Origin: Diphasiastrum complanatum
Lineage: Eukaryota > Streptophyta > Lycopodiopsida > Lycopodiales > Lycopodiaceae
Reading direction: 5' to 3'
Length of the DNA: 64,000 nt
Assembly (NCBI GenBank): GCA_029204225.1
Contig: CM055092.1
Location: 100,902,433-100,966,432 of the forward strand
Positions 1 to 9,597 of the stretch are shown one piece after another. Positions within the stretch are counted from its first letter, which is position 1, and every line of letters begins with the position of its first letter. The notes beneath the pieces are model-generated. The model did no database searches. It was not told the DNA's origin and saw nothing but the letters and a program-made list of their open reading frames with translations. Both the position numbers and the translations under genes were made by a program.

Positions 1-875
1 TTTCCCAACTTCACATTTGACCCATCATCTTATGTTTGAAAATTAGATAGCCACTCCCCTCTAGGTGTCATATGCTTCGAAGCTCCTGAATCAATAAACC
101 AATAGTCTTCTTCCTTCGAGAAGCCACCACCAGAAAATGTCGATGCCGGAAAACAACTCATAGTCTTCAAGATCCAAAGCACTTAAATTTGCACTAGATG
201 CTTCTTCTTCTTCAACAAAATTCTCATCCTACTTCTTCTTGAACTTGCCATCACTCCTTTGCATAATGCCCTGATTTTCCACAAACAAAGCAGTTTCCAC
301 AATATTCTGTAGTCTCATTTCTTCCTGTAGTAATATGGCATTCAGCTCATCGAAAGAAGGCCTTGTCTCTCTTAATGATAGCATCATTACAAAGTCTAAA
401 AGCCAAAGGTAGATTATTTTACAATCGATACCAACGCTGAATCTTGAACACTTTCTCCAACTGCAATAAGCTGTCCTCTCAAATCTTTCACCCGAGTAAA
501 GTAGTCCATTACCGATTCACCTGTACCCGTCTTCAATGTGTGTAGCTTATTAGTCAAAAACAAGATTCGTAAATGATTTACTGTCTCATACAAGTTCTTC
601 AGTATATCCCAAGTCTCCTTAGGTCCAGCAACATCTCTGATATGAAGTATGATCATATCTCTAATTGACAAGTTTATGATATGATAAGCTTTTCTACTAC
701 GTCTCTGATACTCCCGCATCTCCCTATCAGTGTTAGGAGGTATCTCGACACCTGTGACAATCTCCCAATATTCTCGATCCTGGAGAATATTTGGCATCTT
801 GAACTTCCATATTCTGTAGTTTGTTCCATCTAGCTTGCTAGATTCCGGCAACACAACATTGTTCAACCTTGCCAT
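1..875 (-). pseudogene. copia A gag and start of protease
   Basis: Translating the minus strand from the ATG at 875 gives a UBN2-type copia gag: MARLNNVVLPES, then GTNYRIWKFKM, then WDILKNLYETV and the VKDLRGQLIAVGES segment. After position 414 the frame is broken, but the sequence continues recognisably. It contains a CCHC zinc knuckle (CFVCGKSGHYAKE, about 250-290) directly followed by an in-frame TGA at 251-253. A protease start follows with the active-site motif DSGASKHMTP near 65-95. The knuckle binds RNA during particle assembly and the protease would mature Gag-Pol. The first coding exon could begin at 890, but the ATG at 875 matches copia B (MAGLNDVVLPKSS). The reading frame is not intact, so I call it a pseudogene. 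Confidence 0.8.
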
Positions 876-889
876 TATACTGATATTCA

Positions 890-1530
890 TAGCCTAATTT
901 TTCAGCAATCAGTTTCTTTTCAAATTTAATCAAGATTTCCCTCAAAAATCAGTAGTCAAAAACCCTACAAAAATACTGAAATAGCGGTGATCCAGTCTAT
1001 TTCTGACACAGCAGTGTTCTGATCTGTTTCTCTCAGCAACCTGCCTGTTTCCAGCGCAACAGCCTGTCAGCGATCTGCCTATTTTTTATCTATTTCTGCA
1101 GAAGATAAACTGATATGTATCTTTGTGATCTGCAGACAGCAATAAATTGAATCTAATATCTGATCTGATCTACGGACCCAAGTCTGATTTTCAGAGATGA
1201 AATTAGATTTGTAGATAGGGATTGGGTCTGATCCTGTAATCAGCGAACAAGATCACGATTCAGGCAGCGAACAACTGCAATTTGCGACCTCCAGCAGCAA
1301 CAAAGTATTCTGCAAACAACAATCAGCTTCCAGCGAACAGTAGACAGTTGTCAGCTTTGATTCCAACAGCAGTTCAGATTTGCTTTCTACTCAGCGATCC
1401 AACAAGTTTGATTCCAGCAAACTGATCTCCCAACAGGTCTGATTTCCTAACAGCAGTCAACGATCTGTTCCTCCAAACTTCTTCTTGCAAACCTGCAAAA
1501 TCAAACTCTCTTTCTCTGACCAAAAAGCCT
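890..1530 (-). other. copia A untranslated leader
   Basis: The stretch between the primer-binding site and gag is non-coding and full of short degenerate words such as GATCTG, CAGCAA and CTGCAG at irregular spacing. The same kind of leader lies before gag in copia B (about 20430-20880) and copia D (about 6500-7730). No open reading frame of note is seen. Confidence 0.6.
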
Positions 1531-1542
1531 GCTCTGATACCA
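1531..1542 (-). promoter_or_regulatory. copia A primer-binding site
   Basis: On the minus strand TGGTATCAGAGC immediately follows the LTR end. This is the standard plant copia site complementary to the 3' end of initiator methionine tRNA, used to prime minus-strand cDNA. Confidence 0.85.
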
Positions 1543-1619
1543 TGTCAAAATTTGTCATACAAATTCTAGGAGTTACTATTCTACTAGCACTCACACAAAC
1601 CAAGCATAGAGATTAAAGA
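1543..1619 (-). repeat. copia A 5' LTR, inner part
   Basis: These are the last 77 bases of the copia A LTR on the minus strand, ending ...AATTTTGACA next to the primer-binding site. The rest of the LTR is at 9212-9597, beyond chromovirus G. The five bases 1615-1619 (AAAGA) are one copy of the target duplication made by G. Confidence 0.8.
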
Positions 1620-2101
1620 TGTTAGAGTCCAGTTACGACTCTATCATGACCTCGGCACGGCCGGTTACCAAAGGGCCCGAGGCTTAGTGTTGGCAAGGGT
1701 CGGTGACCGACGAGGACATCTGTCCCAAGTTGTGGGACCAGTGCATCACGAGCGGTGACCCGGTGTGGCCGCCTGACAAGCTGTCAGAGATGCGGTCTGT
1801 CTTGACCGTCGGGACCCCCTAGCTGTCAGTGACGAGATGCTAGCCAACAAGTAGTCGGGGTGTGACCAAAAGGGTCACAAGTCTTTGGCAGGGCAAGGGG
1901 GGTGGTACCCTATGAGTCACTCAGTATTCACAGGTCACAGGGGCCAGGCATGCCAAGTGGACTGATCACCCACAGGTGGATGCCATGTGCCAGTTGACAG
2001 GAATAGCAGGTAGGACTCAAGGAGGGGGTGCTATGGTTGGGAGGTGCATTCTACACACTGGCTTCTAGGATTCACGAGCTTGGAGAGACTGGCTTGTGAC
2101 A
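1620..2101 (+). repeat. chromovirus G 5' LTR
   Basis: Starts TGTTAGAGTCC and ends GGCTTGTGACA. It matches 8733-9211 along its whole length with scattered substitutions and small indels. Confidence 0.9.
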
Positions 2102-2102
2102 A

Positions 2103-2116
2103 TTGGTATTAGAGCC
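2103..2116 (+). promoter_or_regulatory. chromovirus G primer-binding site
   Basis: TTGGTATTAGAGCC follows the 5' LTR by one base. It matches the initiator methionine tRNA site except for one T where C is usual (TATTAGAGC versus TATCAGAGC). Confidence 0.65.
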
Positions 2117-2532
2117 TCATTTCGAGGGCCTGACCAGCGCTGATCTGAGGACATATCAATACTCAAATTTGTGGGGAACTGGAGTGCTGCTCTAGCACCG
2201 ATCTAGCGCCCATTTCTAACCGTTCCAGCGCTGATTTCAGGATCTACAAACATCCAAAATTGTGGGACAGCTGTCCAGTGCTGTTCTGAAGCTATTCTGA
2301 AGCTATTTGAGGCTATTTTTAAGGCAGAATCGGCACCTTTTTGTTCCTTGCCAGCGCATTCCTGAGGGGATCCCTTTGCTTGGATTTCAGGGAGAGCTCA
2401 TCTTTTTTTTTCCTTTCTTGTCTTTGCTGTCTTGCAGTTGAAAGTTTGATCAGATTTGCCTTTTCTGAGTGTTTTATGATAAGTGCAAAATTTCTAGCTT
2501 AATTTTGTGCTATCTCTGTTTTTTGTTTCATA

Positions 2533-2910
2533 ATGAAAGATGATAGAGTTGATATTAGTCCACCCGTTGCTCTCCCATCACCACCACCCAGCCCTGTGCT
2601 TAGTCCTGCCCATAATCCGCCTACAGTGGCTGCTCGTTCGCCTGCTAGTACTTCCCCTTCTGTGCAAGCTCGCATGGATAGTGTGGAAAAGACCGTCGCA
2701 GAGATGCGAGCGATGATGGTAGCTGGTGGTTATGTGTCTTCTTCGCAGTATGCTCCGCCTTATCTGTCTTCTGTTGTTTGTCCCATGTTACCTCCACCCT
2801 ATCCAGAAGACAGAGATATTAAATCTACCCGTTTTGCAGGAAACACTCCCCAACGCAATACTGATATTGTAGATCAGTGGTTGCATAAGTGGGAGGAGTG
2901 TTTGATTTGA
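2533..2910 (+). pseudogene. chromovirus G gag, N-terminal fragment
   Basis: A 125-residue reading frame starts MKDDRVDISPPVALPSPPPS and has a proline/serine-rich N-terminus, a short helical stretch (MDSVEKTVAEMRAMMVAGG) and the sequence VDQWLHKWEECL. This is the usual entry to the gypsy Gag capsid domain, after which a TGA stops the frame. Further gag-like words continue out of frame (about 2910-2985, TDFADRW-like) and then stop. The zinc knuckle and protease are absent; unrelated AT-rich sequence replaces them. Gag would form the particle shell. Its position after the LTR and leader supports the call. Confidence 0.6.
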
Positions 2911-2985
2911 AGCGGTCCCCAACTGATGAGGGTTCGCGAGTCCACAAAGCTGCTTACCATTTCACTGATTTTGCTGATAGGTGGT

Positions 2986-3425
2986 GATGCAAGTTGTGCA
3001 AGTCTAATAAGTAGATCAAATATTAATCATCACACTTAAGAATCATCACCATTCCTTATAATCCTCCGACAATAATTAAGTATCTACTTATGATCCGTCG
3101 ATCATAAATATTTAGATTTGTACGATTCGTCAATCATAATTTCTTGGAATCAAAATCATACTCAATCATTTATAGGATACTGGAGTATATGTTCCACGTA
3201 ACTCAGGAAAAGTAAGAATCATTCCAAAATCTTTCCCAACAAGAAAATACTAGATTTTAGGAATACTCTCAAATCAGGATTCTTTAACTGAAATGTAAGA
3301 TATTCAAGTTCTATAAACCACTGGTAATTAAAGACATAAAGCATACCAAATGACAATCATCTTCAACTACTTTACTTTTGCATCCCCTAGTCCACATGCA
3401 TTTTCATTACAGCCTAGATGTGACC
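2986..3425. other. AT-rich filler replacing gag end and protease of G
   Basis: About 440 bases of AT-rich sequence with no similarity I can see to gypsy proteins. It contains repeated ATC/ATCAT-type words (for example TCGATCATAA and TCAATCATAA). It may be a small insertion or filler DNA at a deletion joint. Confidence 0.5.
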
Positions 3426-3787
3426 CAACAAGTGAGTTGGAGAAGTCCATCCGCACTCAGTTTAAACACGTGCTAATTAGTAATATGCCAGAGGGATTGC
3501 CGCCTAGTCGGAACGTTCATCATCGTATTGAGCTTGTTCCAGGGGCAAGTCCGGTATGTAGGCCTCCTTATAGGATGAGCCTAAAAGAGGAAGAGGAAGT
3601 CAGAAAGATGTTGGAGGAGTATCTCAAGCTAGGGTACATCCGTCCTAGTTATTCACCTTTCGCCTCTCCTATTTTACTGGTCAAGAAAAAGGATGGTAGT
3701 TTCCGGATGTGTGCAGATTACAGGGGATTGAATAAGATCATTGTAAAGCACAGGTATCCGATGCCCAAGCTCGGTGGGCCGAGCTAA
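3426..3787 (+). pseudogene. chromovirus G reverse transcriptase, N-terminal part
   Basis: The frame reads through a typical gypsy RT start: PEGLPPSRNVHHRIELVPGA, then PPYRMSLKEEEEVRKMLEEYL, GYIRPSYSPFASPILLVKKKDGSFRMC, and ADYRGLNKIIVKHRYPMP. This is the region before the catalytic palm. The YxDD segment and most of the palm are missing, because the next recognisable sequence (from 3790) is the end of RNase H. It would copy element RNA into DNA if complete. The reading frame used starts upstream of the homologous region (3350), so no true start is claimed. Confidence 0.85.
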
Positions 3788-4260
3788 TGCAGGAATTTCA
3801 CTTGGAAATTCGCTTTTGAAGAGGGAAGGAAAATCTGGTCGCTGATGCACTATCTCGTATACTGCATCAGATGGTCTCATGGAGGAGATTAAGAAGGCTC
3901 AAGAAAAGGACCCGCATTGTCAGCCTGTGTGGCCTAATGCGTGCAAGGTAGTCGACCAAACAGAAGAGTCAGTCGAGGCTGTCACTTTCGTAGAGGCACA
4001 CACCAGTACATATCTAACGTACATCGTGAAGGATGGTATGTTATTAAGAAATGGAAGAGTTTTCGTGCCAGATGTGAAGGATCTTCGTCGTAAGATACTT
4101 CATGAATGCCATGATAGTCCCTGCGCAGGGCACCCTGGTATTGATAAGACTAGTGAGCTTTTAACAAGGCATTATTTCTGGCCACGATTGTAGCGGGATG
4201 TAAGAGAGTACGTCCAGCGTTGCACGACTTGTCAGGTGAACAAGGCCGAGAAAGTAAGTC
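3788..4260 (+). pseudogene. chromovirus G RNase H end and integrase zinc domain
   Basis: A DALSR motif at about 3840-3860 marks the end of gypsy RNase H. It is followed by a linker and an H2C2 zinc domain: HECHDSPCAGHPGIDKTSELL, HYFWPRL, then DVREYVQRCTTCQVNKAEK. The histidines and cysteines of the HHCC integrase finger are present. A TAG stop at 4191-4193 sits where the family has glutamine. The frame is cut at 4265 by copia D. Integrase would insert the cDNA; here it is split and its core lost. Confidence 0.85.
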
Positions 4261-4265
4261 CTCCG

Positions 4266-4673
4266 TGTTAGAATCGAAGAGAGTCTCTAATCGGAGTAGA
4301 CTAACCTTATTAGTACTCACACAAAACATCAACCACAAGCTGAAGAGGGACTCTGCAAGAAGCTATGCTTCATAAGCTGGAAACTGAGATAACAATGGAG
4401 GTGGGTGCCCATCTACTCTTATAGAGGCTGTCCACAATGAAAAGCAAAAGCTATCCTTCTACAATAGCAATTGAAATGCTAATTATGAAGTCTTAACAAT
4501 AGAAATCTATGCTAACTTGGTTAAAATAGATTTCTATACTATTCTAGCAAAATTGGTACTAACTTAGGTACCTATACTAAAAATAGATAGTATCTATACA
4601 AAAAATAAAAATAGGCCTTCTAGCACGCAGGCTGGCCTCTACAATGAATTAACTAATCCATTAATTCCTAACA
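4266..4673 (-). repeat. copia D 3' LTR
   Basis: On the minus strand it starts TGTTAGGAATTAATGG directly after the purine tract and ends GATTCTAACA. It matches 7745-8052 closely over the shared part. Confidence 0.9.
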
Positions 4674-5042
4674 CTCCCCCTTAATGGATAATTAATTATC
4701 AATCTCAACCAAGTCCTTCGGCTACTAATCTGGCTCAATATAACCATTGAGCTTAAACTTGGTTCTATAAAAAGGATCCTCTGAATCCAACACCGAAGCC
4801 ATAAATGCATAATGCGTTTCTTCATCTTCATGATAGTGTCCACTTGACCGTGTCAATCTCTTAGCTCCTTGTTGACTCGATTCTCCCTCATCCAACATTT
4901 GACTATCTTTTATAGTCTCAAAATACCATCTTGGTAACTTCTTTGTAGGTGATGTAGAAGGAGAATATGTATCAAATACTCTTGACCTTTCCTTCCGTTT
5001 ACCAAGATCCACCTGTGTCCTCCCTGGAAAAATCATCCACAA
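4674..5042 (-). pseudogene. copia D pre-RT linker fused to 3' end
   Basis: The minus-strand frame ending near 4725 reads a copia linker: DTYSPSTSPTKKLPRWYFET, then GAKRLTRSSGHYHEDEETHY, AFMASVLDSEDPFYRT. This type of low-complexity linker lies between integrase and RT in complete copies; copia B carries the matching ILETKDPSTF segment. Here RT never follows: the sequence reaches the purine tract TTAAGGGGGAG and the LTR within about 50 bases. The joint with the integrase core is at about 5020-5050. Confidence 0.75.
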
Positions 5043-5560
5043 ATATCATGAAGTAGGATGCTCCCCCTATAGACTGAGTCTGCATAGGACCGCATAAGTC
5101 TGTATGAACAAGCTCCAAGATCTCCTTGGCTCTATATGCTCCATCCTTGGGAAACTGCATACGATGATGCTTGTCCATAACACATCCTTCACAAATTTTT
5201 CCTGAAGGTACAATATTAGGTAATCCTATTACCATATTATTGTCTTTTAGAACCTGTAAGCCATATCCTGCTCTCCATGCTATCAGAAGCTGCACAAACC
5301 CGATGATCCAATGTAGTTGCATCAAGTTTGTAAAGTCGACCTTCCAAAGATCCTGTGGCCACAACTTTGTAGTCTTTACTTTTGTCTTTGATGAGACACT
5401 TCTGATCATAAAACTCAACTTTCATATTTTGCTTAGTGTAGCAGAAACTGAAAGTAAATTTTTCTTTAAACCTGGAACATAGAGAGCATCTTAATTTCTC
5501 CTATATCCCCTGAAGGTAAATGTACTCTCATTGTACCTCTACCTTTGATGTCGTAAGAAG
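5043..5560 (-). pseudogene. copia D pre-integrase domain and integrase start
   Basis: The minus strand encodes the copia gag-pre-integrase and integrase start: IVPSGKICEGCVMDKHHRMQ, then AKEILELVHTDLCGPM, QSIGGASYFMIFVDDFSR. The first catalytic aspartate (HTDLCGP) is present. The two later catalytic acids fall in the deletion that fuses this region to the pre-RT linker. Several frame changes occur upstream (5237-5425). The neighbouring protease region (about 5560-5740) is recognisable (MTPHREWFTQF, then SYDIKGRG-like words) but broken. Confidence 0.8.
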
Positions 5561-5741
5561 AATTGTCTCCAAGCTTGACATGTGAATTTACACCACTATC
5601 ATCAAATTGTGTAAACCACTCACGATGTGGTGTCATATGTTGCGTTGCTCCAAATCAATATACCAACAGTCTTTAGAGTATTCTGATGTTGAAGCTGAGA
5701 ATAACTCATAGCATCCCACAGCTTCACTTTCGCCTTCGTCT

Positions 5742-6479
5742 TCAATGAAGTTGCATGACTGCGGCCTTCTTTTTCCTGCAGTCAAACGCAAAATGAGCAT
5801 ACTTGCCACAAAAATTACAATTGCCATTTCTCTTTGGATTAGATTTGGAACTGTCTCCTTTTTCCGTATTGTCCTTCCCTTCTTGCTTCTGATCCCTTTT
5901 GCCTTTCTTACCTTGATTCTTGGAAAAGAATCCCAGTTCCTTGAAGTCTTCCCTAGACATCAAGTTTTGTCTTCGTAATTCCTCTTGAAGTAGCAAACCA
6001 TTGAGCTCATCAAATGTTGGCGATCTCTCCCTCAAACTTAGTGTCATAACAAAGTTTTGATATTGTAATGGTAAGCTATTCAAAACAATTTGTACTAGAG
6101 TATTATCGAGTACAATTTCCCCTATAGAAGACAACTAATCTCTTAGATCCTTCACCCTGGTAATAAAATCCGTAATGGATTCTTCTGATTCCATTTTCAA
6201 GGTATGAAGCTTATTGTTCAAGAACAACGCTCTAGACTGACTTACTGTTTCATATGTGTTCTTAAGGATATCCCATGCATCCTTATGCCCAGCTGCATTC
6301 CTGATCAGCAGAATCACCTTATCCTTCACAGATAAGTTGATGATATGATGCGCATGTTGCACCCGTTTCTCAAATGCCCTTGTATCTTGATCATTGAGAC
6401 CGTGAGCCATCACCCCTTGTCCCATGTCCTGAAGGATATTCTGAAGTTTGAACTTACCACAAGCTGTAGTTAGATCCAT
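5742..6479 (-). pseudogene. copia D gag with zinc knuckle
   Basis: Two in-register pieces separated by one TAG (6135-6137) make a near-complete copia gag: MDLTTACGKFKLQNILQDMG, WDILKNTYETVSQSRALFLN, VKDLRD-stop-LSSIGEIVLDN, LPLQYQNFVMTLSLRERSPT, LLQEELRRQNLM, a lysine-rich stretch, then the zinc knuckle CNFCGKYAHFAFDC. The knuckle keeps the C-x2-C-x4-H-x4-C spacing. The stop replaces a residue that is glutamine in copia A (DLRGQL), consistent with CAG to TAG. The true start lies slightly upstream (about 6525) and is damaged. Confidence 0.85.
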
Positions 6480-6499
6480 CTAACTTGCTTGATTCTGGA

Positions 6500-7732
6500 A
6501 GAACGGATTCATTCAGACTCCCCATCTTTGTACAAAAATGACACTAACTAAGAATATACTTGCATGCAACAATCTATTAATTGTCGCTTTCCTGGATAGC
6601 ACCTGTCCAGATACTACCTGCCTCAAAATACTTGTCTACTGTCCTAGATGGAGCCTGGCTGATTCTGACCTGAATCTGATTTGGACTCCCTCAGATATCA
6701 CCTATCTGATTGCTGCCTGTCCCAGATAAACCCCGTCTGGTTCTTACCTGACCTGTCTAGGTTCTCCCTCACTCAGATAACACCTATCTAGTTCTTATCT
6801 GTTCCAAATCTGATCTGATTTTTCAGATGTTGTTGTCCCCAAATATGCCTGAACCAGATGTTGCCTTCACTAGAAACTGCCGCCCTCAGATATGCCTCTG
6901 TTCTGAAAAATTGCCTCAGATAAAGCCTGTCCTGGTCAGATGTTGCTGCCCCCAGATGTTGCTTCCACCAAAAACTGCCGCCCTCAGGAAAACCTGTCCT
7001 CGACACTGTTTCCTCAGGTATTGCCTGTCCAGATATTACCTACTTAGGTACTACCTTCTCCAGCTGCTGCTGCCCTCAGGAACACCTGTCCTGATCGCTG
7101 CTGCCTCAAATACTGCCTGTCTGGTTGCTGCTGCCACCTTCAGATGAACGTGCAACACATAAAACCTGCACAAGAAAGCACCTGTTCTGTTGTCTGCTGC
7201 CTGTCCAGAAGCTACCTGCGCTAGATGTGACCTCAACCAGAAAAACCTGGACAGGATGACACCTCCACCAGATACAACCTTCACCAAATAGCACCTCCAC
7301 TAGATGCGATCTCCACCAGTGAAACCTGCAGCGTTGATCTTCTCCTTCAGTAGATCCCGATCTTAACAAGATGGCTCTGATACCATGTCAGAGTTTGTCG
7401 GCAATGGAAACATTCCGGTCCAGTAGACGCTCTCGCGCAATGCACACACTTGTGGGCCGCGCGTGGGATCCCATCCCCACCGCCTAGCCACCCGCCTCTT
7501 TCCCTCTTGACCTCAAAAGGGATGGTACCAGGGGACAAGGGTATTATGTCAACTTTCAGCTTATATCTGGGTGATGTCTTAGTCTCCATTTACTTATGGG
7601 ATGATGATTGCACTCTTTCTGGTGCATCCACGGAGGCAGCCCAACCTGTGCGTAGCTTGCCCTCCAACACCCCCACTCAAGTGAGCACAGGGTGAAGTAC
7701 ACCCCCACTTGTTCGTACAGGGCCCCCACTTG
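6500..7732 (-). other. copia D leader with degenerate internal repeats
   Basis: A long non-coding leader between gag and the primer-binding site. On the plus strand it is made of loosely repeated words such as CCTGTC, CAGATGTTGC, CTGCTGCC and TACCTG every 20-40 bases (densest at 6590-7330). Open frames in both directions here are by-products of the repeat and are not listed as genes. The part next to the primer-binding site (7380-7730) is GC-richer and unrepeated. Confidence 0.6.
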
Positions 7733-7744
7733 GCTCTGATACCA
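7733..7744 (-). promoter_or_regulatory. copia D primer-binding site
   Basis: The minus strand reads ...TCTAACA followed by TGGTATCAGAGC, the initiator methionine tRNA site, directly abutting the 5' LTR end. Confidence 0.9.
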
Positions 7745-8052
7745 TGTTAGAATCGAAGAGATTCTCTAATCGGAGTAGACTAATCTTATTAGTACTCACA
7801 CAAAACATCAACCACAAGCTGAAGAAGAGAGACTAGAAGAAGCTATGCTTCATAAGCTGAAAACTGAGATAACAATGGAGGTGGGCGCCCATCTACTCTT
7901 ATAAAGGCTGTCCACAATGAAAAGCAAAAGCTATCCTTCTACAATAGCAATTTGAATGCTAATTATGAAGTCTTAACAATAGAAATCTATGCTAACTTGG
8001 TTAAAATAGATTTCTATACTATTCTAGCAAAATTATAGCTTAGGTACCTATA
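7745..8052 (-). repeat. copia D 5' LTR, outer end deleted
   Basis: Matches the inner 300 or so bases of the 3' LTR (4266-4580). The outer part is missing and the match stops at GGTACCTATA, where chromovirus coding sequence resumes. Confidence 0.85.
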
Positions 8053-8711
8053 TGGAGTTCGCGTACAATGATAAGAGACATGCGTCCATTGGATTGAGTC
8101 CATTTGAGCTCAATTATGGTTTCAGGCCATTGAATCCTGCAATCATAGGGATTCCGCATAGGGTACCTAGTGCTATAGAGTTTTTGGCTCAGATGCAGCA
8201 GAAGCTAGAGTTGGCACGAGATAACTTGATCAAAGCTGTAGCTAGGGCAGAGAGTTATGCTCGTGAGAACCGTACCTATTGGGAATTTGAGAATGGAGAT
8301 TGGGTGTATTTACTAGTCCCTTCGAAGTCGAAGGTGCTACGCACAGGAAATTCCGCCAAGTTATCTCCTAGGTATTGTGGACCATGGTTGATCATTAAGA
8401 AGGTGAGCCAAGTAGCTTATAAGCTACAGCTACCTGCAGGATGCAAGGTGCATCCAGTATTCCATGTTAGCAAACTGAAGAAATGTTTGCACGATGGCGA
8501 TAGCCTGGTGGAAGGTCTAGTGTCTCTTGAGGAGGACACCACAGGTTTTGGGCCAGACAAAATCCTAGATCGAAGGGAGCAACGATTGCGGAATCGTCTC
8601 CTTCAAGAGTATCTAGTAACTTGGAAAGGGCATCCGTTGTCAGATGCTACCTGGGAGACGCGACAGGCGTTGCAGAAGTCTTACCCAAAGTTTTTCATCG
8701 AGGACCGATGA
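8052..8711 (+). pseudogene. chromovirus G integrase C-terminus with chromodomain
   Basis: An uninterrupted 219-residue frame. Residues 1-20 (MEFAYNDKRHASIGLSPFEL) are the end of the integrase core. Residues 60-140 hold the C-terminal integrase domain (ENRTYWEFENGDWVYLLV, LSPRYCGPWLIIKKVS, CKVHPVFHVSKLKK). Residues 170-215 are a chromodomain (ILDRREQRLRNRLLQEYLVT, WKGHPLSDATWE), which targets chromovirus integration to marked chromatin. The frame ends just before the purine tract and 3' LTR. The ATG at 8052 is created by the junction with copia D and is not the native start. The same segment, diverged, is in H (10410-11280) and at 43262-43500. Confidence 0.92.
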
Positions 8712-8717
8712 CTTGCC

Positions 8718-8732
8718 AGAGGAGGGAAGGAT
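8718..8732 (+). promoter_or_regulatory. chromovirus G polypurine tract
   Basis: GAGGAGGGAAGGAT directly precedes the 3' LTR start TGTTAG, the expected place for the plus-strand primer. Confidence 0.75.
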
Positions 8733-9211
8733 TGTTAGAGTCCAGTTACGACTCTATCATGACCTCGGCACGGCCGGTTACCAAAGGGCCTGAGGCCTAG
8801 TGTTGGCAAGGGTCGGTGACCGACGAGGACATCTGTCCCAAGTTGGGACCGGTGCGTCACGAGTGGTGACCCGATGTGGCCGCCTGACAAGCTGTCAGAG
8901 ACGCGGTGTGTCTTGACCATCGGGACCCTAGCTGTCAGTGATGAGATGCTAGCCGGCAAGTAGTCGGGGTGACCAAGAGGGTCAGAGGTCTTTGGCAGGG
9001 CACGGGGATGGTACCCTATGAGTCACTCAGTATTCACAGGTGACAGGGGCCAGGCATGACAAATGGACTGATCACCCACAGGTGGATGCCATGTGCCAGT
9101 TGACGGGAATAGCAGGTAGAAGGACTCAAGGAGGGGGTGCCTATGGTTGGGAGGTGCATTCTACACACCGGCTTCTAGGATTCACGAGCTTGGAGAGACT
9201 GGCTTGTGACA
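8733..9211 (+). repeat. chromovirus G 3' LTR
   Basis: Starts TGTTAGAGTCC and ends GGCTTGTGACA, followed by the AAAGA duplication at 9212-9216. It carries a run of five G at about 9131-9135; the related LTR of element H has a run of more than 20 at the matching place. Confidence 0.9.
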
Positions 9212-9597
9212 AAAGAGAATTCAAATTATAGAAGAATTGAGCAAAGCTCTAAAACACTGGAATGATTTTGTGGTGGGGCGCTAGCCTACCTATATAGTTT
9301 CTCTAATCTATGTAAAAAGCTAAAAGCCTAAAGCAAATAGCAAAAGAACAAAAGCTAATTGCTAAAATTACTACCTATATTAAGTAAAGACCTAAGATGT
9401 ATTTCTAAGTAATAAAACAAGTCCTAATCTAGTAGTAGTGAGCCCACATACATGCATAAGCAATTCAAAAATGAATTTACTATAAATAGTAATGACCCCT
9501 ATAACCCAACTTTAAAAATAGTAATGGCCCCTATAATAGCACGTAGGCATGGGCATACACACACTAAGGGGCATTAAATAAACATTAATTCCTAACA
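9212..9597 (-). repeat. copia A 5' LTR, outer part
   Basis: This begins with AAAGA, the second copy of the chromovirus target duplication, and ends at CCTAACA. On the minus strand that is an LTR start TGTTAGGAATTAATG. It contains TATA-like AT-rich stretches and direct repeats around AGTAATG(A/G)CCCCTATA (about 9489-9535). Joined to 1543-1614 it makes an LTR of about 460 bases. Confidence 0.8.

Larger units (their letters stand above)
4266..8052 (-). mobile_element. non-autonomous Ty1/copia element D inside chromovirus G
   Basis: Minus-strand copia with an intact 3' LTR (4266-4673), a purine tract (4674-4684), residual IN and gag, a leader, a primer-binding site (7733-7744) and a 5' LTR truncated at its outer end (7745 to about 8052). 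The RT and RNase H are completely missing: the reading passes from the integrase core directly to the linker that normally precedes RT. The insertion sits in the chromovirus integrase. The outer LTR end and about 500 bases of integrase were deleted together, so no target duplication can be paired. Confidence 0.85.
1620..9211 (+). mobile_element. Ty3/gypsy chromovirus G
   Basis: A plus-strand chromovirus with two matching LTRs (1620-2101 and 8733-9211), a 5-bp AAAGA duplication on each side (1615-1619 and 9212-9216), a primer-binding site just after the 5' LTR, and a purine tract just before the 3' LTR. Inside are gag, a reverse-transcriptase start, the RNase H end with the integrase zinc domain, then (after copia D) the integrase C-terminus with a chromodomain. 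The protease, RT core and integrase core are missing, so it cannot be autonomous. The LTRs differ by a few percent by eye, suggesting a moderately old insertion. Confidence 0.9.
1..9597 (-). mobile_element. Ty1/copia element A, 5' half, split by nested insertions
   Basis: A copia retrotransposon lies on the minus strand and runs off the left window edge. From its 5' side it has an LTR (9212-9597 plus 1543-1619, interrupted by chromovirus G), a primer-binding site at 1531-1542, a repeat-rich leader (about 890-1530), gag, and the start of pol down to base 1. The LTR reads TGTTAGGAATTAATG to AATTTTGACA on the minus strand. The base after the LTR at 9598 starts CATCC, a possible target duplication whose partner is outside the window. 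Copia B at 20.4-23.9 kb is the same family by gag start, zinc knuckle and protease wording. Confidence 0.85.

Noticed and set aside
7051-7369. Arg/Gly/Ser/Trp-rich minus-strand frames in the copia D leader
   Set aside because: Overlapping frames on both strands derive from a degenerate repeat; the place is a leader between the primer-binding site and gag.
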